A stretch of DNA of 57,545 bases from an uncultured Bacteroides sp. (lineage in GTDB: Bacteria > Bacteroidota > Bacteroidia > Bacteroidales > Bacteroidaceae), in assembly GCA_945965395.1 (NCBI GenBank), contig CAMFND010000146.1, positions 1-57,545 of the forward strand, in the 5' to 3' direction. The notes beneath the pieces are model-generated. The model had not been told where the DNA came from. It ran no database searches and saw only the letters and a program-made list of their open reading frames with translations. Position 1 is the first letter of the stretch, and every line of letters begins with the position of its first letter. The translations under genes were made by a program, and so were the position numbers. Shown here one piece after another: positions 18,402 to 25,451 of the stretch.

Positions 18402-19610
18402 ATGGTACATAAATTAATTAAAGAGATGGAAAGTGGAACGAAAGGTGGAATCACCCAAAAAAAAATTATTACTTATTTGATGCATAATCATTCTTCTACC
18501 ATCCCGGATTTGGCAAAAGATATTGATTTAAGTATTCCTACTGTAACTAAATTTCTAATGGAATTGGTAGATGCTGGTTATATTGTGAATTATGGTAAAC
18601 AAGAGACTAGTGAAGGAAGACCTCCTAATTTGTATGGATTGAATCCTGATTCTGCTTATATGGTAGGAGTGGATATTAAGGCTTCTTGTTTAAATATTGG
18701 TTTGATGAATTTTACGGGTGACATGATTGACCTGCAAATGGGAATAGAATGTCGACTTGAGAATACTTTGGAAGGATTGGATGAATTGACTCGTCATATT
18801 TGTGAGTTTCTGGATAAGCATGTAAATGTTAAAGATAAGATTTTGCAAGTCGGTGTCAATATTTCAGGACGGGTGAATCCTGAAGCAGGTTATAGCTTTA
18901 GTATGTTTAATTTTGAAGAACGTCCCTTAGCTGAAGTCTTATATGAGAAGATAGGGATTCCTGTTAGTATTGATAATGATACGCGTGCAATGGCTTATGG
19001 AGAATTATTGAAGGGTGCTGTGAAAGGAGAAAAAGATATTGTCTTTATCAATATTAGCTGGGGATTAGGTTCTGCTTTTATTATTGATGGAAAAATCTAT
19101 ACAGGCCGTTCCGGTTTTTCAGGTGAATTTGGTCATTTTAGTGTGTTTGATAACGAGATAATTTGTCGTTGCGGAAAAAAAGGCTGTCTGGAGACAGAAG
19201 TTTCAGGCTCAGCCTTACATCGGATTCTTTGCGAGAAAGTAAAAAATGGACAAAGTTCTATTCTTTCAAAAAGGATTCTTACAGGAGAAATGTCTGTTAC
19301 ATTAGAAGAAATCGTAGATGCGACCAATAAAGAAGATATTTTGTGTATTGAGCTGGTTGAGGAAATTGGCCGTAAGTTAGGTCGCTATCTTGCTGGGTTG
19401 ATAAATTTGTTTAATCCGGAATTAGTTGTAATCGGAGGAACCTTGGCTTTGACGGAGGATTACATTCTGCAACCTATAAAGACTGCTATACGCAAGTATT
19501 CTTTAAATTTAGTGAGCAAAGATTCAGCAGTTGTATTATCTAAGTTACAGGCTAAGGCTGGAGTTATAGGAGCCTGCTTATTATCAAGAAGCAAATTATT
19601 TGAATGGTAA
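18402..19610 (+). CDS. ROK-family transcriptional regulator of the nan locus
   Basis: This 402-residue protein has an N-terminal winged helix-turn-helix (about 18-66, STIPDLAKDIDLSIPTVTKF) and a C-terminal ROK sugar-kinase-like domain. Present are the metal-binding CRCGKKGCLE, the sugar pocket SGEFGH and the DND motif (IDNDTRAMAYGE). The nucleotide loop GVDIKASCLNIGL departs from the kinase DxGGT pattern. This points to a NagC/NanR-like repressor and not an active kinase. It faces the sialic-acid genes across a 255-bp divergent region containing the tandem palindromes. The inducer (for example ManNAc, GlcNAc or a phosphate) is unknown. Confidence 0.85.
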   Translation: MVHKLIKEMESGTKGGITQKKIITYLMHNHSSTIPDLAKDIDLSIPTVTKFLMELVDAGYIVNYGKQETSEGRPPNLYGLNPDSAYMVGVDIKASCLNIGLMNFTGDMIDLQMGIECRLENTLEGLDELTRHICEFLDKHVNVKDKILQVGVNISGRVNPEAGYSFSMFNFEERPLAEVLYEKIGIPVSIDNDTRAMAYGELLKGAVKGEKDIVFINISWGLGSAFIIDGKIYTGRSGFSGEFGHFSVFDNEIICRCGKKGCLETEVSGSALHRILCEKVKNGQSSILSKRILTGEMSVTLEEIVDATNKEDILCIELVEEIGRKLGRYLAGLINLFNPELVVIGGTLALTEDYILQPIKTAIRKYSLNLVSKDSAVVLSKLQAKAGVIGACLLSRSKLFEW

Positions 19611-19613
19611 TTT

Positions 19614-19658
19614 AAATGCAGCTATCTGGGATTTTTCATTCCGGACAGCTGCATTTTT
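19614..19658. terminator. Bidirectional terminator between ROK and HTH genes
   Basis: A 10-bp perfect stem (AAATGCAGCT / AGCTGCATTT) with a partly paired inner loop is followed by T residues on the plus strand and by an A/T tract on the minus strand. The two flanking genes converge on it. Confidence 0.7.
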
Positions 19659-19672
19659 GTTGCATATTAGAG

Positions 19673-19882
19673 TCATTCTTCCACTCTGTATTCCAGTATG
19701 TCTCCCGGCTGGCAGTCCAGTTCTTTGCAGATAGCTTCCAGGGTGGAGAAGCGTATGGCTTTGGCTTTTCCTGTTTTCAAAATAGAGAGATTTACCGGCG
19801 TAAGGTCAATCCTTTCAGCAAGTTCTCCCAGCGAAATCTTTCGTTTCGCCATCATCACATCTAGATTTACGATAATCGGCAT
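19673..19882 (-). CDS. Small Cro/CI-type helix-turn-helix protein (YozG-like)
   Basis: This 69-residue protein is almost entirely one XRE helix-turn-helix: KISLGELAERIDLTPVNLSILKTGKAKAIRFSTLEAICKELDC. The tail DILEY is typical of YozG-like regulators, which are often encoded next to DUF2975 membrane proteins. It is the last gene of a seven-gene operon, 6 bases after the preceding frame. It is the obvious candidate to bind the paired palindromes at the operon promoter. Binding itself is inferred. Confidence 0.85.
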   Translation of the reverse strand: MPIIVNLDVMMAKRKISLGELAERIDLTPVNLSILKTGKAKAIRFSTLEAICKELDCQPGDILEYRVEE

Positions 19883-19888
19883 AAATAT

Positions 19889-20143
19889 TTAGTTTTCTTT
19901 TCTTTTTTCTTTTGTTACTATATCCCACCAGCAAGTATAGCGTTTTATCAATACATGGTGCAGGTACATCCCACCGTAAATCATTCCCATCATGACTAAC
20001 ACGCGGTGGGAACGTGTCTCTATCTGTTGCTCGATGAACAGCCAGTAAATGATGGTCAGCAGCATCAAGGTAAGTATCATTGTCAGAATGATACCGGTTG
20101 CAGCTTTCCATTTAGTATTAATAGTTTTCATCTTTCCATTCAA
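19889..20143 (-). CDS. Small two-helix membrane protein of unknown function
   Basis: This 84-residue protein has two likely membrane segments: TGIILTMILTLMLLTIIYWLF and VLVMMGMIYGGMYLHHVLI. A basic C-terminal tail (KRYTCWWDIVTKEKRKEN) follows. I do not recognise a family. The frame begins 2 bases after the upstream DUF2975 gene ends and 6 bases before the HTH gene, so it is almost certainly translated as part of the operon. A second in-frame ATG lies 12 bases downstream. Confidence 0.7.
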   Translation of the reverse strand: MNGKMKTINTKWKAATGIILTMILTLMLLTIIYWLFIEQQIETRSHRVLVMMGMIYGGMYLHHVLIKRYTCWWDIVTKEKRKEN

Positions 20144-20145
20144 AA

Positions 20146-20598
20146 TTAAATGGTTAAATCCTGTTCTTCCTGCATTCGGATTCCTACTTCAAATACAAAA
20201 GAAACCAGAACGAAAACTGCTCCTATCACAATCAGCAGGATACTGTTCTGATGAAATACATCTATCGGAGTAAGGTTGACGATGACATTTATCAGTACTC
20301 CTGAAAGCATGGTAGAGATACCGATAGCTGATAAGATGCGCTGATTAATGCGGCAGAAGACCTTTCCTTTTTTTACATTACTTGCCATGAAATAAGCCAG
20401 TAGGCCGATAAAGAAAATAGCGTAACATTCGATGGCCTGCACCAATGCTTTCCATATAAAAGTGTCGCTGTCGTCTTTCCCCATTTCATAACAGAGAGGT
20501 AATATCTGGCTAAGGCCATAGGCGATGGCTGCAAAAAGGCTTAATACCGAAATAAAGTCGCAGTATTGTATCAGGCGTTTGTTAGATTGGATTTTCAT
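20146..20598 (-). CDS. DUF2975 membrane protein, paralogue 3
   Basis: This 150-residue protein has four predicted membrane helices (about 15-35, 48-68, 90-110 and 120-142). Its C-terminus is VGIRMQEEQDLTI. The pattern of four helices and an acidic tail ending in LTI is that of the DUF2975 family. It is shorter than its two neighbours because the extracytoplasmic loop after helix 1 is reduced. Function is unknown. Family members are usually paired with a YozG-like HTH protein, as here. Confidence 0.8.
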   Translation of the reverse strand: MKIQSNKRLIQYCDFISVLSLFAAIAYGLSQILPLCYEMGKDDSDTFIWKALVQAIECYAIFFIGLLAYFMASNVKKGKVFCRINQRILSAIGISTMLSGVLINVIVNLTPIDVFHQNSILLIVIGAVFVLVSFVFEVGIRMQEEQDLTI

Positions 20599-20609
20599 TA
20601 TTCAATTGT

Positions 20610-21257
20610 TTAAATGGTTAATTCATTCTCTTCTTTCAACCGTAAGCCGATGGCAAACACTTCTGAAGCTAAGAGGGCGATAAAGCCTAAAATCAGTGAG
20701 GAATCAGAGAAGGCAATTAATATATTCAATTTGCTTCCTGCCAGTTCAATGCATTGTGCAAGTTGGTGGTTTGAAATCCAGATACTAACAAAAGAAAGCA
20801 CACATATTCCTGTCAGGCTCCATCCTACGCGGCGCAGGTGTTTTACGTTAATCCAGTCGAACACGATGTTCCGGTTAATGTGTATCATCAGTTTGGCGAA
20901 GTAGACAGTTGCATAGACAAATCCGATGATGACAATAAGGCCGATGAGTCCTTGCAACACTTCAAAGCCATGGCTGGAATGGGAATAGGGGCATTCCACA
21001 AGAGCCGTAATCGGTTTGACAGCCAATTGTCTGCCGTCTTTCAAGTTGGTGACTGTTCCGGTCGTTTCCATCATGTCAGTAGGCAAGACGTGTACCATTT
21101 TATATTGAGGTATCTCAGTGATTTCTCCTTGTGCAGCCTTCATGCCTACTTCTACTCCGTTTATAAACATTTCTATAATTAAGTATACATTTCCGGAAAC
21201 GGACAACAGGAAAGCAGCAATCATGCATACACAGAATATATTTAGTCTCTTTTTCAT
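20610..21257 (-). CDS. DUF2975 membrane protein, paralogue 2
   Basis: This 215-residue protein has an N-terminal helix (about 5-28), an extracytoplasmic loop of about 70 residues, and three further helices. It ends in GLRLKEENELTI. The loop holds VTNLKDGRQLAVKPITALVECPYSHSSHGF. It is a tandem paralogue of the genes on both sides, separated by 16 and 11 bases. Such a triplication could form a hetero-oligomeric membrane complex; that is inference. Confidence 0.8.
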   Translation of the reverse strand: MKKRLNIFCVCMIAAFLLSVSGNVYLIIEMFINGVEVGMKAAQGEITEIPQYKMVHVLPTDMMETTGTVTNLKDGRQLAVKPITALVECPYSHSSHGFEVLQGLIGLIVIIGFVYATVYFAKLMIHINRNIVFDWINVKHLRRVGWSLTGICVLSFVSIWISNHQLAQCIELAGSKLNILIAFSDSSLILGFIALLASEVFAIGLRLKEENELTI

Positions 21258-21273
21258 AATGCAGATGAAGATT

Positions 21274-21888
21274 TTAAATGGTCAAATCATTTTCTTGTTT
21301 CAGTTTTACTGCTACTACAAATACTTCCGTGAGAAGTATCAGCAACAATATACCTATCCAACTGAACTCAAAAGGAGATGCGGGCTGGATGGTGTATCCC
21401 GGAATTGTAAGTTGTGCCATGGCATCACGGGTTTCACTCCAGTTAAGTAAATACTTAACCAAGTGATAGGTAATAGGAGGATAAACTCCCCATCGTATCC
21501 GTCGGATGTTGATGGATGTAAAGACCTCTTTGCGGATGATAGAGATAAACAGACGGATGAGGTTGTAAAGTCCATAGAAGGATACCAGCCCTGTGAGACC
21601 AAGCAGTATATAAGTGAAAGTTGTCAGTCCGCTGGGTACGATGTACGAATGGCATTGCATGAATCCGGTGGGAACATTTGTGCCGGTCTGCGAGTTCGCT
21701 GCTTGTATGGCTGAATCGGGCAATACATCGAAGGTGGTTGCAGTTACCTTGTCAAAAGCCGGATCTGCAGACTCTATACTGATGGGAGCTAGTTTATCTA
21801 CATCGCTCCAGCCGTCATTAAAGCCGCCTATGAACTCAAAGAGTACGATTAATAGGGCTATTAACCCAATGATTTTAAATGTTTTCAT
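21274..21888 (-). CDS. DUF2975 membrane protein, paralogue 1
   Basis: This 204-residue protein has an N-terminal helix (IIGLIALLIVLFEFIGGF), a periplasmic loop of about 70 residues, and three C-terminal helices. The cytoplasmic tail is AVKLKQENDLTI. Its start codon overlaps the end of the CPBP protease gene by 14 bases, so translation of the two is coupled. The coupling suggests a fixed stoichiometry or a direct functional link with the protease. Confidence 0.8.
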   Translation of the reverse strand: MKTFKIIGLIALLIVLFEFIGGFNDGWSDVDKLAPISIESADPAFDKVTATTFDVLPDSAIQAANSQTGTNVPTGFMQCHSYIVPSGLTTFTYILLGLTGLVSFYGLYNLIRLFISIIRKEVFTSINIRRIRWGVYPPITYHLVKYLLNWSETRDAMAQLTIPGYTIQPASPFEFSWIGILLLILLTEVFVVAVKLKQENDLTI

Positions 21889-22744
21889 TGTGTGAATGTG
21901 TTTGTGAAGATAGTGTATTGTTCTCTATTTCAATCGTTTCTGCCTGAGCAGGCTGATGCCATATTGCCGGCTGCGGAACCAGTTTCTTTTGAATGAACAG
22001 CACACAGATGATGGTAAGAGCCATTCCTCCGGCCGCCATAAGCGCTGCTCCCGTTTGTCCGTAAGTAGAAACCATGGTAGCATTCGGATCGTCTGCTAAT
22101 AAGAAAGAAGCTACGGCTGCGCTGTTATTGACGAAGTGCATCAGGATGCCGGGCAACAGACTGCCTGTGCGATAATACATCCATCCCAGTGCCAATCCGG
22201 TCACGAAGGCGAATGGAGCCTGCACCCAGTTGCCATGCACTACTCCGAAAATCAATGACGAAAGTACGATGGCTCCTGCCGGATGTTTCCATTTGCGAAG
22301 TAAATGTCCCTGAATGGCTCCACGAAACAGCAGTTCCTCTACGATAGGAGCCATGATGACCACGGCAATGATGCCCAGTGGGTTACGCATTATCATTTCG
22401 AACGCCTCCTGCATGTTGTTAGGTAAGTCGGCCAGCTCATTGAAATAGTTGGTCCATAAGCCCATCGCTAAAATGAATACCACTGAGGTTGCTAACAGTT
22501 TAGGTGAGTTGCGATACCCCCAAGTCTTCTGGTCCAGTCCTACATATTTCCCCATTAACAGATGGATACCTACTGCCGCGGTGGAGAGGATTTGTGCCAG
22601 CATGATAAGGTTTGTATACAGGCTGTCGGGTGTCTGTGGAACCTCATAACTGCCTTGATACAACATATATCCACAGATGGCTACTCCCATGAAAGCTAAT
22701 TGGTAAGCGAAGAAATACAGTAATAATTTGATAGTGCGTCCCAT
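21875..22744 (-). CDS. CPBP-family intramembrane metalloprotease
   Basis: This 289-residue multi-pass protein has the three CPBP (CAAX protease/bacteriocin-processing, Abi) motifs: EELLFR with Glu136, Glu137 and Arg141; FGVVHGNW with His170; and LMHFVNNSAA with His203. All catalytic residues are present, so it should be active. Known relatives cleave prenylated proteins, process or give immunity to bacteriocins, or act in regulated proteolysis. Its substrate here is unknown. It sits between the secreted DUF3836 gene (26 bases upstream) and the first DUF2975 gene (overlapping). Confidence 0.87.
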   Translation of the reverse strand: MGRTIKLLLYFFAYQLAFMGVAICGYMLYQGSYEVPQTPDSLYTNLIMLAQILSTAAVGIHLLMGKYVGLDQKTWGYRNSPKLLATSVVFILAMGLWTNYFNELADLPNNMQEAFEMIMRNPLGIIAVVIMAPIVEELLFRGAIQGHLLRKWKHPAGAIVLSSLIFGVVHGNWVQAPFAFVTGLALGWMYYRTGSLLPGILMHFVNNSAAVASFLLADDPNATMVSTYGQTGAALMAAGGMALTIICVLFIQKKLVPQPAIWHQPAQAETIEIENNTLSSQTHSHNENI

Positions 22745-22770
22745 AATGTGTGCGTTTTAAAATGGTTAGT

Positions 22771-23091
22771 TTATTTGTTTTCAGAAAGCTTCTGAAGGGT
22801 TGGCCCTTCAGTTCTCCAGGTCAGCAGATAAGCTGGTGTCCAGGTCATTTGTTCTGCATCCCAGCGGTAAGCTTTTTTCTCGGTCATGGTTCCCAACGTG
22901 TCGTACTGGTATTCGTACTTCCACTTGGGAGTAAGTGTTTTGCCGTCCTCATTCAAGGTGGAAACAATCAGGCTTTGCTGGTTCTGTCCGTAAATGAAGG
23001 TTTCTTTTGCGTTTACATTTGTGGCTGTCAATGTCATCAATGCAGCAGCGATTCCTGCTACCAGTGTCTTTTTTGTGAATGTCTTTTTCAT
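22771..23091 (-). CDS. Secreted DUF3836 protein
   Basis: This 106-residue protein has a classical signal peptide (KKTLVAGIAAALMTLTATNVNA, cleavage after VNA). The mature part is small and aromatic, with repeats KWKYEYQYDTLGTMTEKKAYRWD and MTWTPAYLLTW, which match DUF3836 of Bacteroides. The family has no known function. It is the first gene of the operon and lies 61 bases downstream of the repeat-flanked promoter region. Confidence 0.8.
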   Translation of the reverse strand: MKKTFTKKTLVAGIAAALMTLTATNVNAKETFIYGQNQQSLIVSTLNEDGKTLTPKWKYEYQYDTLGTMTEKKAYRWDAEQMTWTPAYLLTWRTEGPTLQKLSENK

Positions 23092-23140
23092 AATTGTACG
23101 TGTTTGTGTGTAAATAATAGTGTTTGTTTGCGCTTGTATT

Positions 23141-23166
23141 CGATAAATATTTATCGTTTTTCGATA
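23141..23166. repeat. Inverted repeat copy 1 at the DUF3836-HTH operon promoter
   Basis: Two overlapping palindromes lie just downstream of the -7 box: CGATAAATATTTATCG (23141-23156, perfect) and TATCG-TTTTT-CGATA (23152-23166). Positions 23145-23166 recur, inverted and identical over 22 bp, at 23217-23238. The site would cover the predicted transcription start. Confidence 0.8.
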
Positions 23167-23168
23167 TG

Positions 23169-23198
23169 CAAATGTAGATATTATTTTTGAACTGCAAA
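23169..23198 (-). promoter_or_regulatory. Promoter of the DUF3836-CPBP-DUF2975-HTH operon
   Basis: On the minus strand, TTTG (23195-23198) and TACATTTG (23169-23176) are separated by 18 bp. Both are full matches to the Bacteroides consensus, although the spacer is one or two bases short. Palindromic repeats lie 2 bp downstream of the -7 and 18 bp upstream of the -33. The wider gap 23092-23541 also holds the GGAA array at 23363-23423. Confidence 0.65.
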
Positions 23199-23216
23199 AG
23201 AAAAACAGAAATATTT

Positions 23217-23238
23217 TATCGAAAAACGATAAATATTT
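23217..23238. repeat. Inverted repeat copy 2 at the DUF3836-HTH operon promoter
   Basis: This is the exact 22-bp reverse complement of 23145-23166 and includes the palindrome TATCG-AAAAA-CGATA (23217-23231). It is placed upstream of the -33 box, so the promoter is bracketed and looping by a dimeric regulator is plausible. Confidence 0.8.
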
Positions 23239-23362
23239 GCCTTTTTGAGGAAAATCTCCTCTGAAGATACCAAATTCAGGTGTTGTGAAGGGGGAGGGAT
23301 AAAGAGGAAAGTCTCATTGTGTAGACTGGAGAATGAATGTATATGTTTTATGTTTTGCGTAC

Positions 23363-23423
23363 GGAAAACCTACGTTTCTCAAGGCGGAACCGTATGTTTT
23401 CGGATAGGGAAACGTAGGGTTCC
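23363..23423. repeat. Three imperfect 16-bp palindromic units, 22-23 bp period
   Basis: Units GGAAAACCTACGTTTC (23363), GGAACCGTATGTTTTC (23386) and GGAAACGTAGGGTTCC (23408) start 23 and 22 bp apart. The first and third are near reverse complements. The array lies between the divergent DUF3836 operon and the ECF sigma gene and resembles the larger array at 42827-42930 in unit length and period. Confidence 0.6.
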
Positions 23424-23541
23424 GGGCTGAGAGACATAGAATATTCCAATATATCTTCTGTTTATTGATGTGTTCATTTCCTAAATTAAATAATGAAGGA
23501 AAATCGTGAATATAAGCAGAAAATCTCTAAATTTGCTGAGT

Positions 23542-24150
23542 ATGAATCGAGCTATGACGGAAAAACAACTGATAGAAGAACTGCGATGTGGAAATGAATC
23601 TGCCTTCAGACGCATCTACGACCGGCACTATGTTCCTCTCTGCCGTTTCGCAGATTTGTTTCTTCATGACGCATCTTTGTCGGAGGAAGTAGTGGATGAT
23701 GCCATCTTTTATTTGTGGGAACATCGAAGTGAGGTGGAAATCATCTATTCTTTGAGAGCATATTTGATGAAATCGGTCCGCAACCGTTGCTTGAATGAGC
23801 TGAATTCACTTGCACACCGTGAAGAATTGCAGTTTTCTTCTTTTTCCCTTCCCGAGAATGCGGAATTTCTGGATACCTTATTTATAGAGAAAGACCATCC
23901 GTTAGGTTATCTGTTGGAGCAGGAACTGGAGGAAGAACTCGAACGCAGTATTGAGGCCCTGCCGGAAGAATGTCGTGTGGTTTTCAAAAAAAGTCGTTTT
24001 GAACAAAAAAAATACGAAGAAATAGCCCGCGAGTTGAATATCTCTGTCAATACAGTTAAGTATCACATAAAGAATGCATTAGCTTTTCTGCAGAAGCGTA
24101 TGTCGGGCTATCTGAAGCTTCTTGTGTGGTATATTTTTCTGGGAAATTGA
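23542..24150 (+). CDS. ECF RNA polymerase sigma factor (FecI-like)
   Basis: This sigma-70 factor of about 202 residues has region 2 (AFRRIYDRHYVPLCRFADLFLHD, VVDDAIFYLWEHRS) and region 4 (ALPEECRVVFKKSRFEQKKYEEIARELNISVNTVKYHIKNAL). These match the Bacteroides polysaccharide-locus ECF family. It would be held inactive by the FecR protein encoded next. The open frame begins with a GTG at 23506; I prefer ATG 23542, and ATG 23554 is also possible. A TAAATTTG at 23528-23535 could be a -7 box, which would favour the later start. Confidence 0.87.
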   Translation: MNRAMTEKQLIEELRCGNESAFRRIYDRHYVPLCRFADLFLHDASLSEEVVDDAIFYLWEHRSEVEIIYSLRAYLMKSVRNRCLNELNSLAHREELQFSSFSLPENAEFLDTLFIEKDHPLGYLLEQELEEELERSIEALPEECRVVFKKSRFEQKKYEEIARELNISVNTVKYHIKNALAFLQKRMSGYLKLLVWYIFLGN

Positions 24151-24216
24151 AAAAAATCTTCTTTTTTGACTACCCTCTTTTTTCTCTTTTTTGTCTTACT
24201 TATAAACACACAAATT

Positions 24217-25221
24217 ATGCAGCACGAAGAAATGAAAAATGAACGGATTGATGAGTTGATTGCGGAATACCTTTCCGGTAGTCTGACAGCAGATGCTTTT
24301 CAGGAATTGAAAAACTGGAGCCAGCAGTCGGACGAGAACCGGATGTACGTCCGTAATCAGATAGAAGTCTGGTTTTCATCGGGAGTGACTGCAAAAGATA
24401 AGGTGTTCGATAAGGAAGAAGCTTTTGCCCGTTTCCAGAAACGAATCGGAAAGAAAGAGCCGAAGGTGTACCGTTTCTCATGGAAGACCTTCTACCGGGT
24501 GGCAGCCGTGATATTGATTGTGCTGCTTCCGCTGGCCGGTTACTGGAAAGGACAGGAAACACTTCGCCAGACGTTCTCGGATATGGTGGTAGAGGCTCCG
24601 CTGGGAGCACGTACCAAGCTGTATTTGCCGGATGGTACGTTAGTGTGGCTGAATGCTGGTTCCAAAATCACCTATTCGCAGGGATTTGGTATGGATAACC
24701 GTCAGCTCAGTCTGGAAGGAGAAGGCTATTTTGAGGTGGTTCATAATCAAGACCTTCCTTTTGAGATTCATACGCATGAAGTAGACTTGCGTGTATTGGG
24801 TACCAAGTTCAATTTCAAGAACTACTCGGATGATGAAGAAGTGACGGTGAGTCTATTGGAGGGAAAGGTTGCTTTGCATAATAGTTTGAAATCCATGTCA
24901 GACTTATATCTTTCTCCTAATGAGAAAATGGTGCTGAACAAGCGTACGGGCGAAATGGTGAAATCGAGAGCCCGTGCAGAGAATTCCATGTTATGGACAA
25001 ACGATGAGCTGTTCTTCGACGAGGAATTATTGGAAGACATTGCCAAGAAACTGATGCGTAGCTACGATGTACGAATTGAGATAGCCGACAGCCTGAAGAA
25101 CCGTCGTTTCTACGGTAGCTTCAAGGTGATGGGTAATACTATAGAAGAAGTACTGGAAACTATTGCTTCAACCAATCGTATGAAGTATCGATACGAAAAT
25201 GAAAAATACATCCTTTATTAA
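24217..25221 (+). CDS. FecR-type anti-sigma factor
   Basis: This single-pass inner-membrane protein has about 334 residues. It has an N-terminal anti-sigma segment (about 1-80), a membrane helix (VAAVILIVLLPLAGYW) and a periplasmic FecR domain (VEAPLGARTKLYLPDGTLVWLNAGSKI, FEVVHNQDLPFEIHT). A C-terminal DUF4974 domain (FYGSFKVMGNTIEEVLETIAST) contacts the STN domain of the cognate SusC. The frame opens at 24166, but MQHEEMKNERIDELIAEYLSG at 24217 is the normal start. It couples the receptor to the ECF sigma factor. Confidence 0.9.
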   Translation: MQHEEMKNERIDELIAEYLSGSLTADAFQELKNWSQQSDENRMYVRNQIEVWFSSGVTAKDKVFDKEEAFARFQKRIGKKEPKVYRFSWKTFYRVAAVILIVLLPLAGYWKGQETLRQTFSDMVVEAPLGARTKLYLPDGTLVWLNAGSKITYSQGFGMDNRQLSLEGEGYFEVVHNQDLPFEIHTHEVDLRVLGTKFNFKNYSDDEEVTVSLLEGKVALHNSLKSMSDLYLSPNEKMVLNKRTGEMVKSRARAENSMLWTNDELFFDEELLEDIAKKLMRSYDVRIEIADSLKNRRFYGSFKVMGNTIEEVLETIASTNRMKYRYENEKYILY

Positions 25222-25306
25222 CTAATTTGTCAAACCTTAAAAAGAGAAACACCATGAACATAGAATCTTCCGGCTGACAGGGTCCATAAGGCGAAGACAT
25301 AAAAAA

Positions 25307-25334
25307 CAAGGAAGATGCGGGCACATCCTCCTTG
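25307..25334. other. Hairpin in the FecR-SusC gap
   Basis: CAAGGAAGATG pairs with CATCCTCCTTG around a short loop in the 230-bp gap between FecR and SusC. No T tract follows, so it may be an attenuator or mRNA stabiliser and not a simple terminator. A seven-codon frame (25254-25277) precedes it; I do not claim it as a gene. Confidence 0.35.
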
Positions 25335-25451
25335 CTGGTTTGCAAGTCTTCTGCATAGGGCAAAAACTTGAATCAAAGATGCCGCAAAGATAGGTATTCT
25401 TCGATTCTTACAATTCTTATTTTAGTTATTTAATTAAAAATCAACAGAATT

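Noticed and set aside
23239..23362. Small hairpins such as GAGGA/TCCTC and AGTCT/AGACT
   Set aside because: Arms of five bases in a 120-bp stretch are expected by chance; no gene or element is supported there.
25254..25277. Seven-codon leader peptide before the second susC
   Set aside because: An ATG with an A-rich upstream and a stop after seven codons is easily met by chance, and no attenuator pairing was clear.
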